Assembly: GCF_003589595.1 (NCBI RefSeq)
Contig: NW_020653770.1
Coordinates: forward strand, 3,183,208-3,247,207
Source: Hyposmocoma kahamanoa
Lineage: Eukaryota > Arthropoda > Insecta > Lepidoptera > Cosmopterigidae
Length of the DNA stretch: 64,000 nt
Direction of reading: 5' to 3'
In this document: positions 41,566-51,228 of the stretch, one piece after another
Layout: each line of letters begins with the position of its first letter
Numbering within the stretch: the first letter of the stretch is position 1
Translations under genes and position numbers: made by a program
The notes under the pieces: generated by a model
Told to the model about the DNA's origin: nothing
Databases searched by the model: none
What the model saw: only the letters and a program-made list of their open reading frames with translations

Positions 41566-42307
41566 TGTAGGGTTGTTTAACCCTCAGCTTGAGAGGCGGT
41601 AGGGCAAACAATTAGACTACCACGGCTGACAAACTATTACGTTAAGGCGAGTCAACGGAGGAGAAACGCGAAAAACTGCTTTACTAGATCAAACGGTTTA
41701 GGCATTTACTATTAAATAACGGTCTTATAAAAAAAATACAATATACTTAAGGATATTATCTAAAGAAGCTGCTAATTTGTTACATGATAGGATGTATTTT
41801 ACCCGATCATATAAAATCCCGAAAATATGCCAAAACATAAGTCTAAAACAAATTATTTAAGGATAAAATATCTAACTTTGCACGTAACTTTTATACGGAT
41901 GTATTTTTCTTTAAGTACTTCAGAGAACCTGCTAAATTTTTGTTTTCAACGGAAGCCGTATAGGTATTAAATTCACATATATCCCAAAGCTTGAAAATTG
42001 ACCAGCGGTCAGTCAGCATCGGGTGCTTGTCAACGTCGGATCTGTGACAATTCCGCCTTTACACGGAAAATTGTTCGCAAAATCTTTTAGCATCTTTCCT
42101 GAAAAGTTGGCATTTCACAGATTTGACCTTACTACACCGAAAATCTGCCGCCGTTAGTTGAAAGGGCGCTTGTGACAAAATCTCAAAACCGAGAAAATAA
42201 TGTTTAAAGAAATGAAATTAAAAACATTCTGCTTTTCCCTTGCGGTAACTTCATACCTTACCTACCTAGAAAAATATAAAAATAGTGACAGATCGACCTC
42301 TTTTCAC
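41566..42307. other. Unassigned stretch
   Basis: Nothing is recognised. Confidence 0.4.
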
Positions 42308-42572
42308 TGATCTACCTTACCTATTTCTAACGCCAAGCAGTAATGGTCACATTACTGTGTTCCGTTTGTGAAGGGTAAGGGTGCTGGTGAAATTACAGGC
42401 ACATGAGACTTGTCAACTTATGTCTCAGGGTGACGGGCGCAATGGCAGTGCCCCCAGATCCTTATTATTTAAAGCTCTGAGTAACACTACAACTGTTATG
42501 AGCAGGCGTGTGGCTTACCACCAGGCGCACGACTTATTCGTCCCGTTGCTTGATGTTATAAAAAAAAATATA
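42308..42572 (+). mobile_element. Rep-A copy, near full length
   Basis: From CTACCTTACCTATTTCTAAC to GACTTATTCGTCCCGTTG and TTATAAAAAAAAAT. It lies about 70 bases from the GPCR-like exon's donor site. Confidence 0.82.
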
Positions 42573-42640
42573 ACAAATATTTTGAAAAAATTTCACATGC
42601 ACCCTTTCATCTAATAGCAGAGGTACCCAAAAATACTTAC

Positions 42641-42761
42641 TGAACAAAAAAGACAGCAACCAGATAATCAGAATTGCGGTCTTGAACTTCAGTGGGAAGC
42701 AGATGGCATACCAGCGGTCCACGAAGATGAAGGTCGGCACTGATACCGTCGCTGATAAAGA
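42641..42761 (-). CDS. Putative GPCR exon: TM3 end, DRW motif, TM4
   Basis: On the minus strand a pyrimidine-rich CTCTGTTGTTCCAG acceptor precedes 121 open bases, followed by a GTAAGT donor. The exon encodes SLSATVSVPTFIFV, then DRWYAICFPLKFK, then TAILIIWLLSFLF. DRW at the cytoplasmic end of TM3, the AICFPLKF start of intracellular loop 2 and the Trp of TM4 are hallmarks of class A peptide receptors. The wording recalls the allatotropin/orexin/SIFamide group, which is uncertain. Base composition is clearly GC-richer than the surroundings, which supports coding. The spacing from the DRW Arg to the TM4 Trp is 18 residues, shorter than the usual 24 or more, and TM3 also looks shortened. The exon may therefore be a decayed duplicate or carry in-frame deletions. 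No neighbouring exon was recognised within the window. Confidence 0.6.
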
Positions 42762-42879
42762 CTGGAACAACAGAGATGGTACATAGTCAAAGACATAATA
42801 AATTGGCCATACTAGGTACACAATATGAGAGATTTTCATCAGAAAATTTGTAGATAGATTTAGACATACAAGCCACATT

Positions 42880-43655
42880 GCTACGTTTGTATATGGAGTT
42901 ATACTACTTATTTTATTATATCATAGTTTTGGTTTGTGATTAGGAAGATTCGAATAGGCGACGCTTATTAAACTAAACTACTTATTAGGAATTATTACAC
43001 TGTGATAAGTAAAATACTTCGCAATGTTGTCTGTAAGAATTTATTCTCATTAAAATAAATAAATGAATCAGACATTTACACGTGGCCTAAAATTCGCGAC
43101 AGTGTGATTACTTACAAGAGCAATTAAATTAAGTCTGGAGGTACAATCCAGGACATAAATCCTTTTAACATTATCGTATTACTTTGTAGTATAGTGTTAA
43201 ATATTATTCTAAGATAAGTATAGTTGAGAACACATGAGATAAAAATGGTGTACAAAAGATACGATTTTATAAAAATACTTTAAAAAACTTGAATGCGTTG
43301 TAAGCATTTATTTTTGAACGTAGCACGACTTAGACTTTGTAATTTATTTGAAGACTCGTTTACACTGGATATGATTTCTCCAACATTGAGACAATAATAT
43401 TAATCTTCTTGAATTTTCTGACAACTTGAAAGCTGAGAGTCAAATTCAAGTTAAAAAAGACTTAAGTATATAAAATCATTGCTTATCGGTGTCACAATTA
43501 TTGTAATCGGTGTCATAATTATTTCAACTTTGAAGAAATCATGGCAAGTAGGAGGCTTAAAATAAAATGGAAAAATGTCGTATTGCGTCCAAAAACAATT
43601 GTTTACAATGTCTTTCTACGTATTTTGAAAAAAATTCTCCAACTTATTTGAAAGT
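42880..43655. other. Unassigned stretch beside the GPCR-like exon
   Basis: No further exon or repeat is recognised. It is intron if the exon is real. Confidence 0.35.
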
Positions 43656-43659
43656 TTTG

Positions 43660-43735
43660 TGTTTTTTTTTTAAAGCCTATACTGTTCCACTGCTGGGCAA
43701 ATGCCTTTCTCCCCTCTCTAGCGTCGTCGTTTTCT
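43660..43735 (-). mobile_element. LINE 3' end fragment
   Basis: On the minus strand, GGCATTTGCCCAGCAGTGGA and ACAGTATAGGCTTT are the sort of terminal coding and UTR sequence found at LINE 3' ends here (compare FAQHWD at about 56560). Confidence 0.45.
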
Positions 43736-43736
43736 G

Positions 43737-43978
43737 TTACATGTAGCGTAAATTGGAATGTTTTCTTTGTAAAATTAAAAATAAGGTACTTAATTAATAA
43801 CTATTGTAACTATAGTGAAAAAATAGGGTGGTTTGCATCAATATTAGACATAACTGGTTGAAGACTGTACCACCTCAGTCAACCGTGACCATGGGACCTG
43901 TAAAGGGCCCGAAACGTCGGATTGTTTGAAAAAACAAGTATACGCGATTTAAATCCGGAAAAATAGTTTCTTTTCCTA
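43737..43978 (+). mobile_element. PLE 3' terminus
   Basis: TGTAGCGTAAATTGGAATGT, TAACTGGTTGAAGACTGTAC, GGGCCCGAAACGTCGG and TAGTTTCTTTTCC are in family order. No inverted 5' piece is seen. Confidence 0.7.
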
Positions 43979-44480
43979 AGCCTACGATGTTGCATAATTA
44001 TTGACAGGCAACCAAAGACAAAAAATACGACAGTGAAGTGACTTGCTCTTTAGCTGCGATATTTATCGAGCTTATCGAACTTATGTAAGAGTATGTTACA
44101 TTAACTATTAAAATTTCTTCATAATAAAATCGATTGTTATAAAAAGTCGAATCTGAAACGCATTAGGACATCACTAATAGATTAGAATTCGATCTGTCAA
44201 AAGTAAATCGTTGGACGGAATATAGTAGGTCAATTATCACAGTGCATAGACTGTACCTATTGCGCCGCATTTCACCCTTTCTCAAGTCTGCATCTGAGCA
44301 CCCGAGGAAAGTTTCACGAGCAATTAACCGTCTTCAACTAAACAGGCTCACTGTTCCATTGTCTCGTTGGAGAGAACTCGACGAGAATAATTGGAAGTGT
44401 ACGCATGATCAAACAGCCAGGTGGTAATTGGTTCACACTGGCATCGTGCGGTATCGTGTAGAAAATATCCAATTTTAATT
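43979..44480. other. Unassigned stretch
   Basis: A short ORF at 44242-44427 has no recognisable domain. Confidence 0.35.
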
Positions 44481-44482
44481 AA

Positions 44483-44692
44483 TTGCCTCCGTGGCCGAAC
44501 GGTTACCATGCCGGACTGCCACGCAGAGGTCCCAGGTTCGATTCCCGGGCCGGGCGAAATATTTGTATGACCTACATTTATTTCTCTCGTGAGTTTGGGT
44601 GTAATTTGTGGTTGTCTATGTGAGTGTCCATGGCACCCGCGACGCAGGGTTTCCCTAGTGCGGGGCTATGTTGAGTGTATGCGTTATAAAAA
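44483..44692 (+). mobile_element. SINE-B copy, full
   Basis: CTCCGTGGCCGAACGGTTAC, the intact B-box GGTTCGATTCC, the body, and ATGCGTTATAAAAATAAAAA as tail. Confidence 0.88.
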
Positions 44693-44719
44693 TAAAAAAA
44701 AATTAAGATTAAAAGTAAG

Positions 44720-45060
44720 CCATATGGTCAATGGAGCCTTAGCCTACGGAGAGTCTTTATAATGGCAGTGCTCTGTGGAACTCTTAGAACGGGTGCCATA
44801 GTCTCGTTTCCACCATCGCACCTTCCGCCCAAGGAGTAGAGTCCAATCTTAGATGCCTGGCATTGTAAGACCAGGCGGGCATCTCGGCCGTTCCTTCCTC
44901 GAGCCTGCAAGATGTTACATGTTCTTCGTCCTGAAGTATTTTTGTTGCACTGTGACATGGGTTTCTTCCAAAAGTGTGTTTACAGGGTTCTCAAAGGCTG
45001 ACAACGCATAGGCAGCTCATCTGATATTGCAAATGTCCATACCCATCAAGTGTCTCGTCT
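44720..45060 (-). mobile_element. LINE-like 3' region, unresolved
   Basis: On the minus strand, GAGCAGACGAGACACTTGAT and CTATGCGTTGTCAGCCTTTG, then a GC-richer block, resemble a style of 3' region common among lepidopteran interspersed repeats. No intact ORF domain is recognised, and the assignment rests on recollection. Confidence 0.35.
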
Positions 45061-45084
45061 GCTCGTTTGCTTCCTTCTTTACAT

Positions 45085-45140
45085 CAAAACCGGAACGGAG
45101 TAATAATCATATTACTGTTTGGTAACAAAACTAGGTAAGG
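45085..45140 (-). mobile_element. Rep-A scrap
   Basis: AAAACCGGAACGGAGTAATA and ATCATATTACTGTTTGG are an inverted internal block. Confidence 0.55.
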
Positions 45141-45248
45141 CACAAAAGAAAGCTGGTGTTTATTATTATTCTCTTTACTTTCCGTCAGTTTATTTTTGTA
45201 AGTTATGTGTATGCCTTTTTTAAGATCATTCTCAATATTAATAATATA

Positions 45249-45774
45249 CAGGTTGGAAATTTGAAATGCCTCCTGGAGGGAAAGTACTCTAAATACTGGA
45301 GATAGAAATGTTTATTTAAAGGAAACACTCCATTATTTTTTAAAAGAAATAAAACTGCATTCATAGATTTTCGAAAATTTCTAGCAACACGCGGGTATCG
45401 AACCCGCTTTAAATGAAAAAAATGCACCCTGCACTTTTATTGCATCGATCGATAGGGTTAATTATAAGAATTTAAATTTGTGTGTCAAAATACGTTAAGA
45501 TTTCATCGTTTTTTTTTTCATTTAATTAACCAATTTTGTGAGAGAGATTTTATTCTTATAATTAACACTATCGATTGATGCAATAAAAGTGCAGGGTGCA
45601 TTTTTTTCAGATTAAAGCGGGTTCGATTCCCGCGTGTTGCTAGAAATTTTCGAAAATCTATGAATGCAGTATTATTTCTTTTAAAAAATAAAGGAATGTT
45701 TCCTTTATGTAAAAATTTCTATCTCCAGTATTTAGAGTACTTTCCTCCAGGTAGTATTACAAATTTCCACCCTG
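45249..45774. mobile_element. Large fold-back TIR element (526 bp)
   Basis: The left CAGGTTGGAAATTTGAAATG and right (inverse) CAGGGTGGAAATTTGTAATA ends are flanked by TA, so it is probably Tc1/mariner-like and non-autonomous. The arms are about 228 bp each around a loop of roughly 68 bp. Both arms contain a tRNA-like T-arm, GCGGGTTCGATTCCCGC on the + strand at about 45618. The arm blocks GGAGGGAAAGTACT and GAGATAGAAA are shared with TIR-G, so the two are related families. Confidence 0.82.
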
Positions 45775-46314
45775 TATGTATGGCGAAATCGACCCTATCC
45801 AACGCGTCCACTTTGGTTATATAAATTTTCAGTCGCTACCATTATCTTTCACACCACAACGCTCTCCTCTCACTTCCGGTGTTCTGTTGTGCAGTTCATT
45901 CAGCCGGTTGCTGAGTAGATTTGCTCTACTGAGTGAAAATAATGTTTGACTACCTTCGTAGCCTAACGGTTACCGTGGTTAGTAATATCACAAAAAAAAG
46001 AATTGAATATCATGTTGGTGTAACTTGTTGACTTTTAATAAAAACTTAACTACAATATATAACAATGTCAGACTGATGGGATGCAGATGAAGGCTCAACA
46101 CGAGATTGTGGACTAATTGCTAGCTTATTCGGCGCTTTTTGAATGTCGTATGGGAGACCGTTCGAGAATCGTATACCGAGTAGAGTAACAACTCGGCAAA
46201 CAGTAAATCTGCTGTATGCGCAAAAATTGCAATAATGGGATATACTAATTTAACAATATACTGCATTTTGCTTTAGTGTAATACCGCTAATATCAATAGA
46301 ATCTTTGTCTGCCT

Positions 46315-46399
46315 GAAGTGTCTCCGGTGGCCCAACGGTTACTTTGCTGGTCTGCCACGAAGAGGTCTCGGGTTCGATTATCGGACCGGGAGAAATATT
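46315..46399 (+). mobile_element. SINE-B, 5' part, split by LINE fragment
   Basis: CTCCGGTGGCCCAACGGTTA and GGGTTCGATTATCGG, up to GGGAGAAATATT. It resumes at 46676. Confidence 0.75.
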
Positions 46400-46675
46400 A
46401 CAAGAATACAAGATATTTATTCGCTGAAAAATGTAGTTTACAATGGTGTTATAGTATATTATTATTAGATCGTACATTTCACCAAAACTTGGCATGCGAA
46501 TATTTTACACAATAAAATTCTTATTTAAACCACGCACCGTGGTTAAATTTTACATTTTATGTTATCAATTAAAAAATCATTTATATTGTAGTAGCATTGT
46601 GTAACTAACAAACTATGTAATTTTATTTTAAATTGCCTACAATTTAGTTCTTTAACTGCATCTGGTATTTTATTA
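46400..46675 (-). pseudogene. 5'-truncated LINE fragment inserted in SINE-B
   Basis: The minus strand reads LFNKIPDAVKELNCRQFKIK and LLVTQCYYNINDFLIDN, the last codons of a CR1/Jockey-like ORF2. A short 3' UTR with GAATAAATATC follows. AAATATT and AAATAAT at the edges are a 7-bp TSD with one mismatch. Confidence 0.75.
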
Positions 46676-46790
46676 AATAATTTGTATGGCCCACATTTAT
46701 ATCTCTCGTGAGTTTGGGTGTAATTTGTGGTTCTAATGTGTGTGTCCATGGCACCTGTAACACAGAGTTTTCCTAGTGCGGGGCTATGAG
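46676..46790 (+). mobile_element. SINE-B, 3' part
   Basis: TTTGTATGGCCCACATTTAT, GAGTTTGGGTGTAATTTGTG and AGTGCGGGGCTATG complete the SINE. Confidence 0.75.
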
Positions 46791-46796
46791 TAAGTG

Positions 46797-46938
46797 ATTA
46801 TCACTAATATCAGGTTTCTTACCACGGTATGACTTCTTTTTATTTTCCCGATATTTCGGAACGGTTGCACGCTCCATGGTCACGGGTTGACTCCTCTCAT
46901 ACCGCGGTAAGAACCTGATATTAGTGATAATCATTTAG
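46797..46938. mobile_element. Short fold-back element (142 bp)
   Basis: GATTATCACTAATATCAGGT and ACCTGATATTAGTGATAATC form near-perfect inverted ends. The centre CCCGATATTTCGGAACGG is itself palindromic in part. It interrupts the SINE-B 3' end. Confidence 0.7.
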
Positions 46939-47139
46939 TGAACAACCACGACTCTTAAAATCTATATATGAGTAAGTGCTTTAAAAAAATGAGTTTATGT
47001 TTAACTGTTAGTTAAAATAAGGAGCCATTTTGGATTTCCCTTCACAAAAATCTCTACATTTTTATATTTGAGGTTAATTCATTACTAACCTTCAAATGGG
47101 AATATTTTTTTCGAGTTTTCAAGTTTTCGCCATACCAAT

Positions 47140-47345
47140 GGCCTTCATGGCCGAACAGTTACCATTCTGGACTGCCGCGCAGAAGTCTCAGGTTCGATTC
47201 TCGGGCCGATATATATATTTGTATGGCATACATGTTTTCTCTCGTGAGTTTGGGTGTAATTTGTGGTTGTCTATGTGTATGTCCATGGCACCCGCGATAC
47301 AGGGATTCCCTAGTGCGGGGCTGTGAGTGTGTGCGTTAAATAAAT
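47140..47345 (+). mobile_element. SINE-B copy
   Basis: TTCATGGCCGAACAGTTACC, the B-box GGTTCGATTCT (one change), the body, and GTGTGCGTTAAATAAAT. Confidence 0.82.
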
Positions 47346-47629
47346 GGCAAAGTGTACTAACAATTTGGACACGAAACTGTTTTTTCGGATCTAAGAGACG
47401 ATCACACAGCTATGAATTTGTGTATGTGCTTGTTGCAGATATTTGTTTTTTTTTTGCCATTACTGCTGTCTGTGAGAAATATATTTCTTCATTCAGCCAG
47501 GTACCTTTACAGCTACCAGCAGCTGACTAAAGGTGTCGCGTTAGTAATTGTAATTTTTAAGTGTTATTGAATATCACGATATTTGACCACCATGATATTA
47601 AATTATTTTTATGAAATTACTCCACTGGT

Positions 47630-47725
47630 TTGTTATAATTATTAATACAAAAACCGAACACTAGAAAAAATTCCTTCGATCCGAAGAATGGAAGTGTTCG
47701 ATATTTGTATTAATAATTATAACAA
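47630..47725. mobile_element. SINE-C tail fold-back
   Basis: TTGTTATAATTATTAATACA and its inverse TGTATTAATAATTATAACAA flank a short centre with ATTCCTTCGATCCGAAGAAT. Both arms are the SINE-C 3' tail, and the head is lost. Confidence 0.7.
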
Positions 47726-47999
47726 ATGTATTTGTATTTGACTAGTTTATATTCAAATACATTATAATAATTTTGAAACTAATTTCTAAGTTACGAATAA
47801 AACGTTATTATAAAATCTGTACGCCCGCAGAAGGTTCATAAAACAAAAAGGGCTTTACTTCTCAACATTAACATAGTAATTTAAATAACAACGTCTGTTG
47901 TTACGTTTATTATGTAAATAAAAAGGTATGAGTCTCAGCTCAGTTTAAGCGATTTTTCAGTTACGTTAAATGTCATAATAGGTTCTTAATTTGACTGTA

Positions 48000-48480
48000 T
48001 TTTTTAACCGACTTCAAAAAAGGGGGTTTTTAATTCGACTGTATGTTCTTTTTTTGTTTTTGTTTTTTTTTTGTATGTATGTTACGCGATAACTCCGGTA
48101 TTTGTGAATCGATTTTCATGATTCCTTTTTTGTTGGAAAGGGGGTACTTTCATAGTAGTCCCTTTCCATTATGGAGGAAATTATCCACCTCTGAGGGTAG
48201 CTGTTCACGCATGAAGATCCATTTTTATAAATAGCGCCTAACTTTAATTTAGGAGCAATTGCTTTTAGCAATTATTTAGTTGATTTTGCTATTTCTCCAA
48301 TTCAAGGCGTTTTTCCCTCGATATACTTTGAGTAGTGTCGTAGTGAGAACCTATTTTTATTATCTCCAGTATCAAGTCCTGTACAGTGGCGAACTAGGGG
48401 ATATTTCAATGAAACTTAGCAAATAGACGTAATTCCACGTACTTTTGAGGTCGGTTTTTTTAGTACTCTGTACTGAGATT
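48000..48480 (+). repeat. Rep-H copy, full length
   Basis: From TTTTTAACCGACTTCAAAAA to TTTTGAGGTCGGTTTTTTTA and GTACTGAGATTATTT. The first and last parts are inverted relative to each other (CCGACTTCAAAA and TTTTGAGGTCGG), suggesting TIRs of 12-16 bp. No coding region; class unknown. Confidence 0.75.
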
Positions 48481-48712
48481 ATTTAATATATGTTACGCAA
48501 TAACTCATTTCGGCATTTGTGAACCCTCAGTATTAATCTCATTTAAATTTGAAGAAAATATTCGAACTGTAAGGGTGGCAAATTAGGTGATGTATCCGGT
48601 TTCGCGCAGTTTCCGGTAACCGATTTCAATAAAACTTGGTGAATGGACGTATTTCCACGAACTTTTGAGTTCGGTTTTTTAGTACTTTGTACTGAGATTA
48701 TTTGTTAGCCTG
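48481..48712 (+). repeat. Rep-H copy in tandem, 5'-deleted
   Basis: It follows the first copy directly, from GTTACGCAATAACTCATTTC to ACTTTTGAGTTCGGTTTTTT and GTACTGAGATTATTTG. Confidence 0.7.
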
Positions 48713-48723
48713 AATTACAGCAA

Positions 48724-48945
48724 CAACCTTGGTGGCACAATGGTTTTGTACTGCAGCCGCTAGGTATGAGGTACCGGGATTAATTCGAGGTAAGACCTAT
48801 TTGGGAAAGAAATTTTTCTATTATGGTTTTGGACTGGATATTCTGGGAGAGAGTCTGTTGCCCTGGTACTCCTAGCACAGGAAGTTTTCTAGTTTGAGAC
48901 CAGGTTATTGGTATGGTTGTTTAAGGGCGCTTCCTCATCGGGTGC
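48724..48945 (+). mobile_element. SINE-Q copy
   Basis: The tRNA-like head CCTTGGTGGCACAATGGTTT has A-box character, and GGTACCGGGATTAATTCGAG has a damaged B-box. The body TTGGACTGGATATTCTGGGA and CAGGTTATTGGTATGG are shared with 52522 and 53743. Confidence 0.7.
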
Positions 48946-48949
48946 ATTC

Positions 48950-49990
48950 GTTTCTAAAGTAACAGTTTATATTTGTTATAATGTTTATTACCTTGATTCA
49001 ATAGGTAATTTAAATGTTGCCCTCTCTGTGTATTCGTACTGTACCCAACAGGGTCCACCTGCTACACTGTAAACTTTTGGGAATACAATAAAGTATTGAG
49101 TATTAGATTAGTAAGTGGGGAGAACCGAGTATTAGAGTGTGCAAACTGTAATAACACAATTTGTAATATTACAGTAGTGAGTGCGAAAATCCGTGATACA
49201 ATGTGAACCGTCAAAGTGTACTCCAATTTTTTTTATTTATTTATTTATGATCCGGTTACAAAGACCCATAAATACATACCTTATATACTAACATACATAA
49301 TAATATTAATAACTATTTATTTATTTATACGTATGAACCGCGACGTGTGATGCAACGTGGTTCCTCAGAAACGAAAACTGAGTCGATTAGCGCTAAAAAA
49401 ATGTTCAATTTTACTCAATTTAATGGGTAACTCACGCTTGATTAAATAATTGAATAAGCCAAAATTGTTTTCATAAAAAATATGACTTAATGGTTCCCAA
49501 GACAGATTCCTTGTATCTTTTATGGTTTCGGATTGTCCTATACTGTCTGTCCAAAAACACTCTATATAAGAAAAACCACTTTAAAACAGTCCATCCATTT
49601 GAGACCCACGATATCATAGACAGACATACAGAAAGATACACAAGCAAATACTTAAAACTTATAACTCCTCTTTATTGCGTCGAGGTTTAGCAAAAATTAA
49701 ATCCGTATAAAAGTGTACCGCCATGAAAATATACCGTGAATTTTAAGCGGTGGTTATTTTTCATTAGGCAGATCGTCTAATTTTAAGCCTGTTTGAGTAT
49801 AATTAGAAATTTAGGCGTTTTATAATATATTTTCCATGTATGGCGTAGAGCTCGTGGGTAACAGGGCTTCAGAAACCTTTTATCATCACTTCAACCGAAA
49901 TACGTCTCTGAAAAACCGCTACAACAACCGGGTTTGCGCTACTCAACGTCGTCGATTCACCTTGCCATCTTTTATGGATTCATCTTGCTT
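48950..49990. other. LINE-like ends, otherwise unassigned
   Basis: GGAATACAATAAAGTATTGA near 49080 looks like a plus-strand 3' end. TTTATTTATTTATTTATGAT at 49228 is followed by a minus-strand 3' end to about 49400. Clades cannot be told. Confidence 0.4.
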
Positions 49991-49994
49991 GTTT

Positions 49995-50212
49995 AACTGC
50001 CTCCGTGGCCGAACGGTTACCATGCCGGACTGCCACACAGAGGTCCCAGGTTCGATTCCCGGGCCGGGAGAAATGTTTGTATTTACTACATTTATTTCTC
50101 TCGTGAGTTTGGGTGTAATTTGTGGTTGTCTATGTGTGTGTCCATGGCACCCGCGACACAGGGTTTCCCTAGTGCGGGGCTATGTTGACTGTGAGCGTTA
50201 TTATTATTACCT
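49995..50212 (+). mobile_element. SINE-B copy, full and well preserved
   Basis: CTGCCTCCGTGGCCGAACGG, an intact B-box GGTTCGATTCC, GGGTTTCCCTAGTGCGGGGC and GAGCGTTATTATTATTA. Confidence 0.9.
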
Positions 50213-50299
50213 TGCGGGTGATCTGAAGACGCTACGTCTTCCGATATAAAGTAGCTACTCACGAACTTTGTGAGTATCTGTTCAACAAGCGATTTTCAG

Positions 50300-50745
50300 T
50301 AGTCAGCGGTAGCAGTAGAGTTCCTTCTTAAAGAGTTCATCCAGGGAAGTACTACCTTGCCTATTTCTGCCGCCAAGCACTAATGTGAGCATTATTGCAT
50401 TCCGGTTTTGAAAGATAAGGGTGTTGGTGAAATTACAAGCACATGTCTACTTTTGTATCAGAGTGACGGGCGCAGTTGGAATGTCCTTAGATTTTTGCTA
50501 TTTAAAACTCTCAGAGCGTTTGCGTAATACGTCCGAATCCGAGAAGAAATGACGGTCGGAAATGTCACAGGGATCATTTTATCTCTAGGTGTACAAGCGA
50601 CATCCAAAGTGGGTTCCAATTTTTCTAGATTTGTGTAGTCTGGGATATAGAACGAATACGAATCGGATGCCGTTCGCAAATGCGATTAGTGTCGCTGCAA
50701 TTGTTATAAACAGGCATGTCCCTTGCCACCAGGTGCACCATGAAA
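50300..50745 (+). mobile_element. Rep-A copy split by fold-back element O
   Basis: It starts AGCGGTAGCAGTAGAGTTCC, runs to TATTTAAAACTCTCAG, and resumes with GTGTCGCTGCAATTGTTATA to CCACCAGGTGCACCATG. Confidence 0.78.
50515..50688. mobile_element. Fold-back element O (copy 2) inside Rep-A
   Basis: GCGTTTGCGTAATACGTCCG and its loose inverse CGTTCGCAAATGCG form the ends. CGGAAATGTCACAGGGATCA matches copy 1 at 16548. Confidence 0.55.
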
Positions 50746-51134
50746 AAAAACCATGTAAGTTTAGCAATTCTTTAGGCTAAGTCCGTTGCTCTGATTCTTT
50801 TGCGGATCTCTTCATTTCTGACATCAGACATAAATGACAACATGTCAGCGAGCCATGAAAAGTTTCTAAGGCATTGACGCGCTCGTTTTCGACACAGTCA
50901 CTTTTTGACAATCTTTTTCAATAGGCAAGGAACTCGAGAGTTACGCAAGGACCCGTATCTGCCCTAAACTATATAAAGATATCAATTTATTCACGTTTTG
51001 GTACATTTAGACGCGCAGTTTCTTTAGATATCACATAATAGGATAGTTATTGCGTTACGTAAAGATGTTATGCCGAGTGTTATGCCGAGGGTATTATGTA
51101 ACACATTCTGAACCTTGATTACAGTTGTTTGGAA
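50746..51134. other. Unassigned stretch
   Basis: Nothing is recognised. Confidence 0.4.
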
Positions 51135-51228
51135 GAATAGTAATAATAATAACGCACACGCTTATAACCCCGCACTAGGGAAACCCTGTATCGCGAGTGC
51201 CATGGACACTTACATAGACATGACGATG
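51135..51228 (-). mobile_element. SINE-B 3' end, minus strand
   Basis: AATAATAATAACGCACACGC and CCCCGCACTAGGGAAACCCT, then CCATGGACAC, are the inverted 3' third of SINE-B. The head is missing. Confidence 0.8.

Noticed and set aside
44500..44560. tRNA genes at the many GTGGCCGAACGGTTA/GGTTCGATTCC pairs
   Set aside because: All belong to SINE-B copies with the same 3' body and tail. None has a complete acceptor stem.
48000..48712. A CRISPR-like or satellite array from the repeated blocks
   Set aside because: There are only two Rep-H copies in tandem, with no short regular repeats and spacers. The context is eukaryotic.
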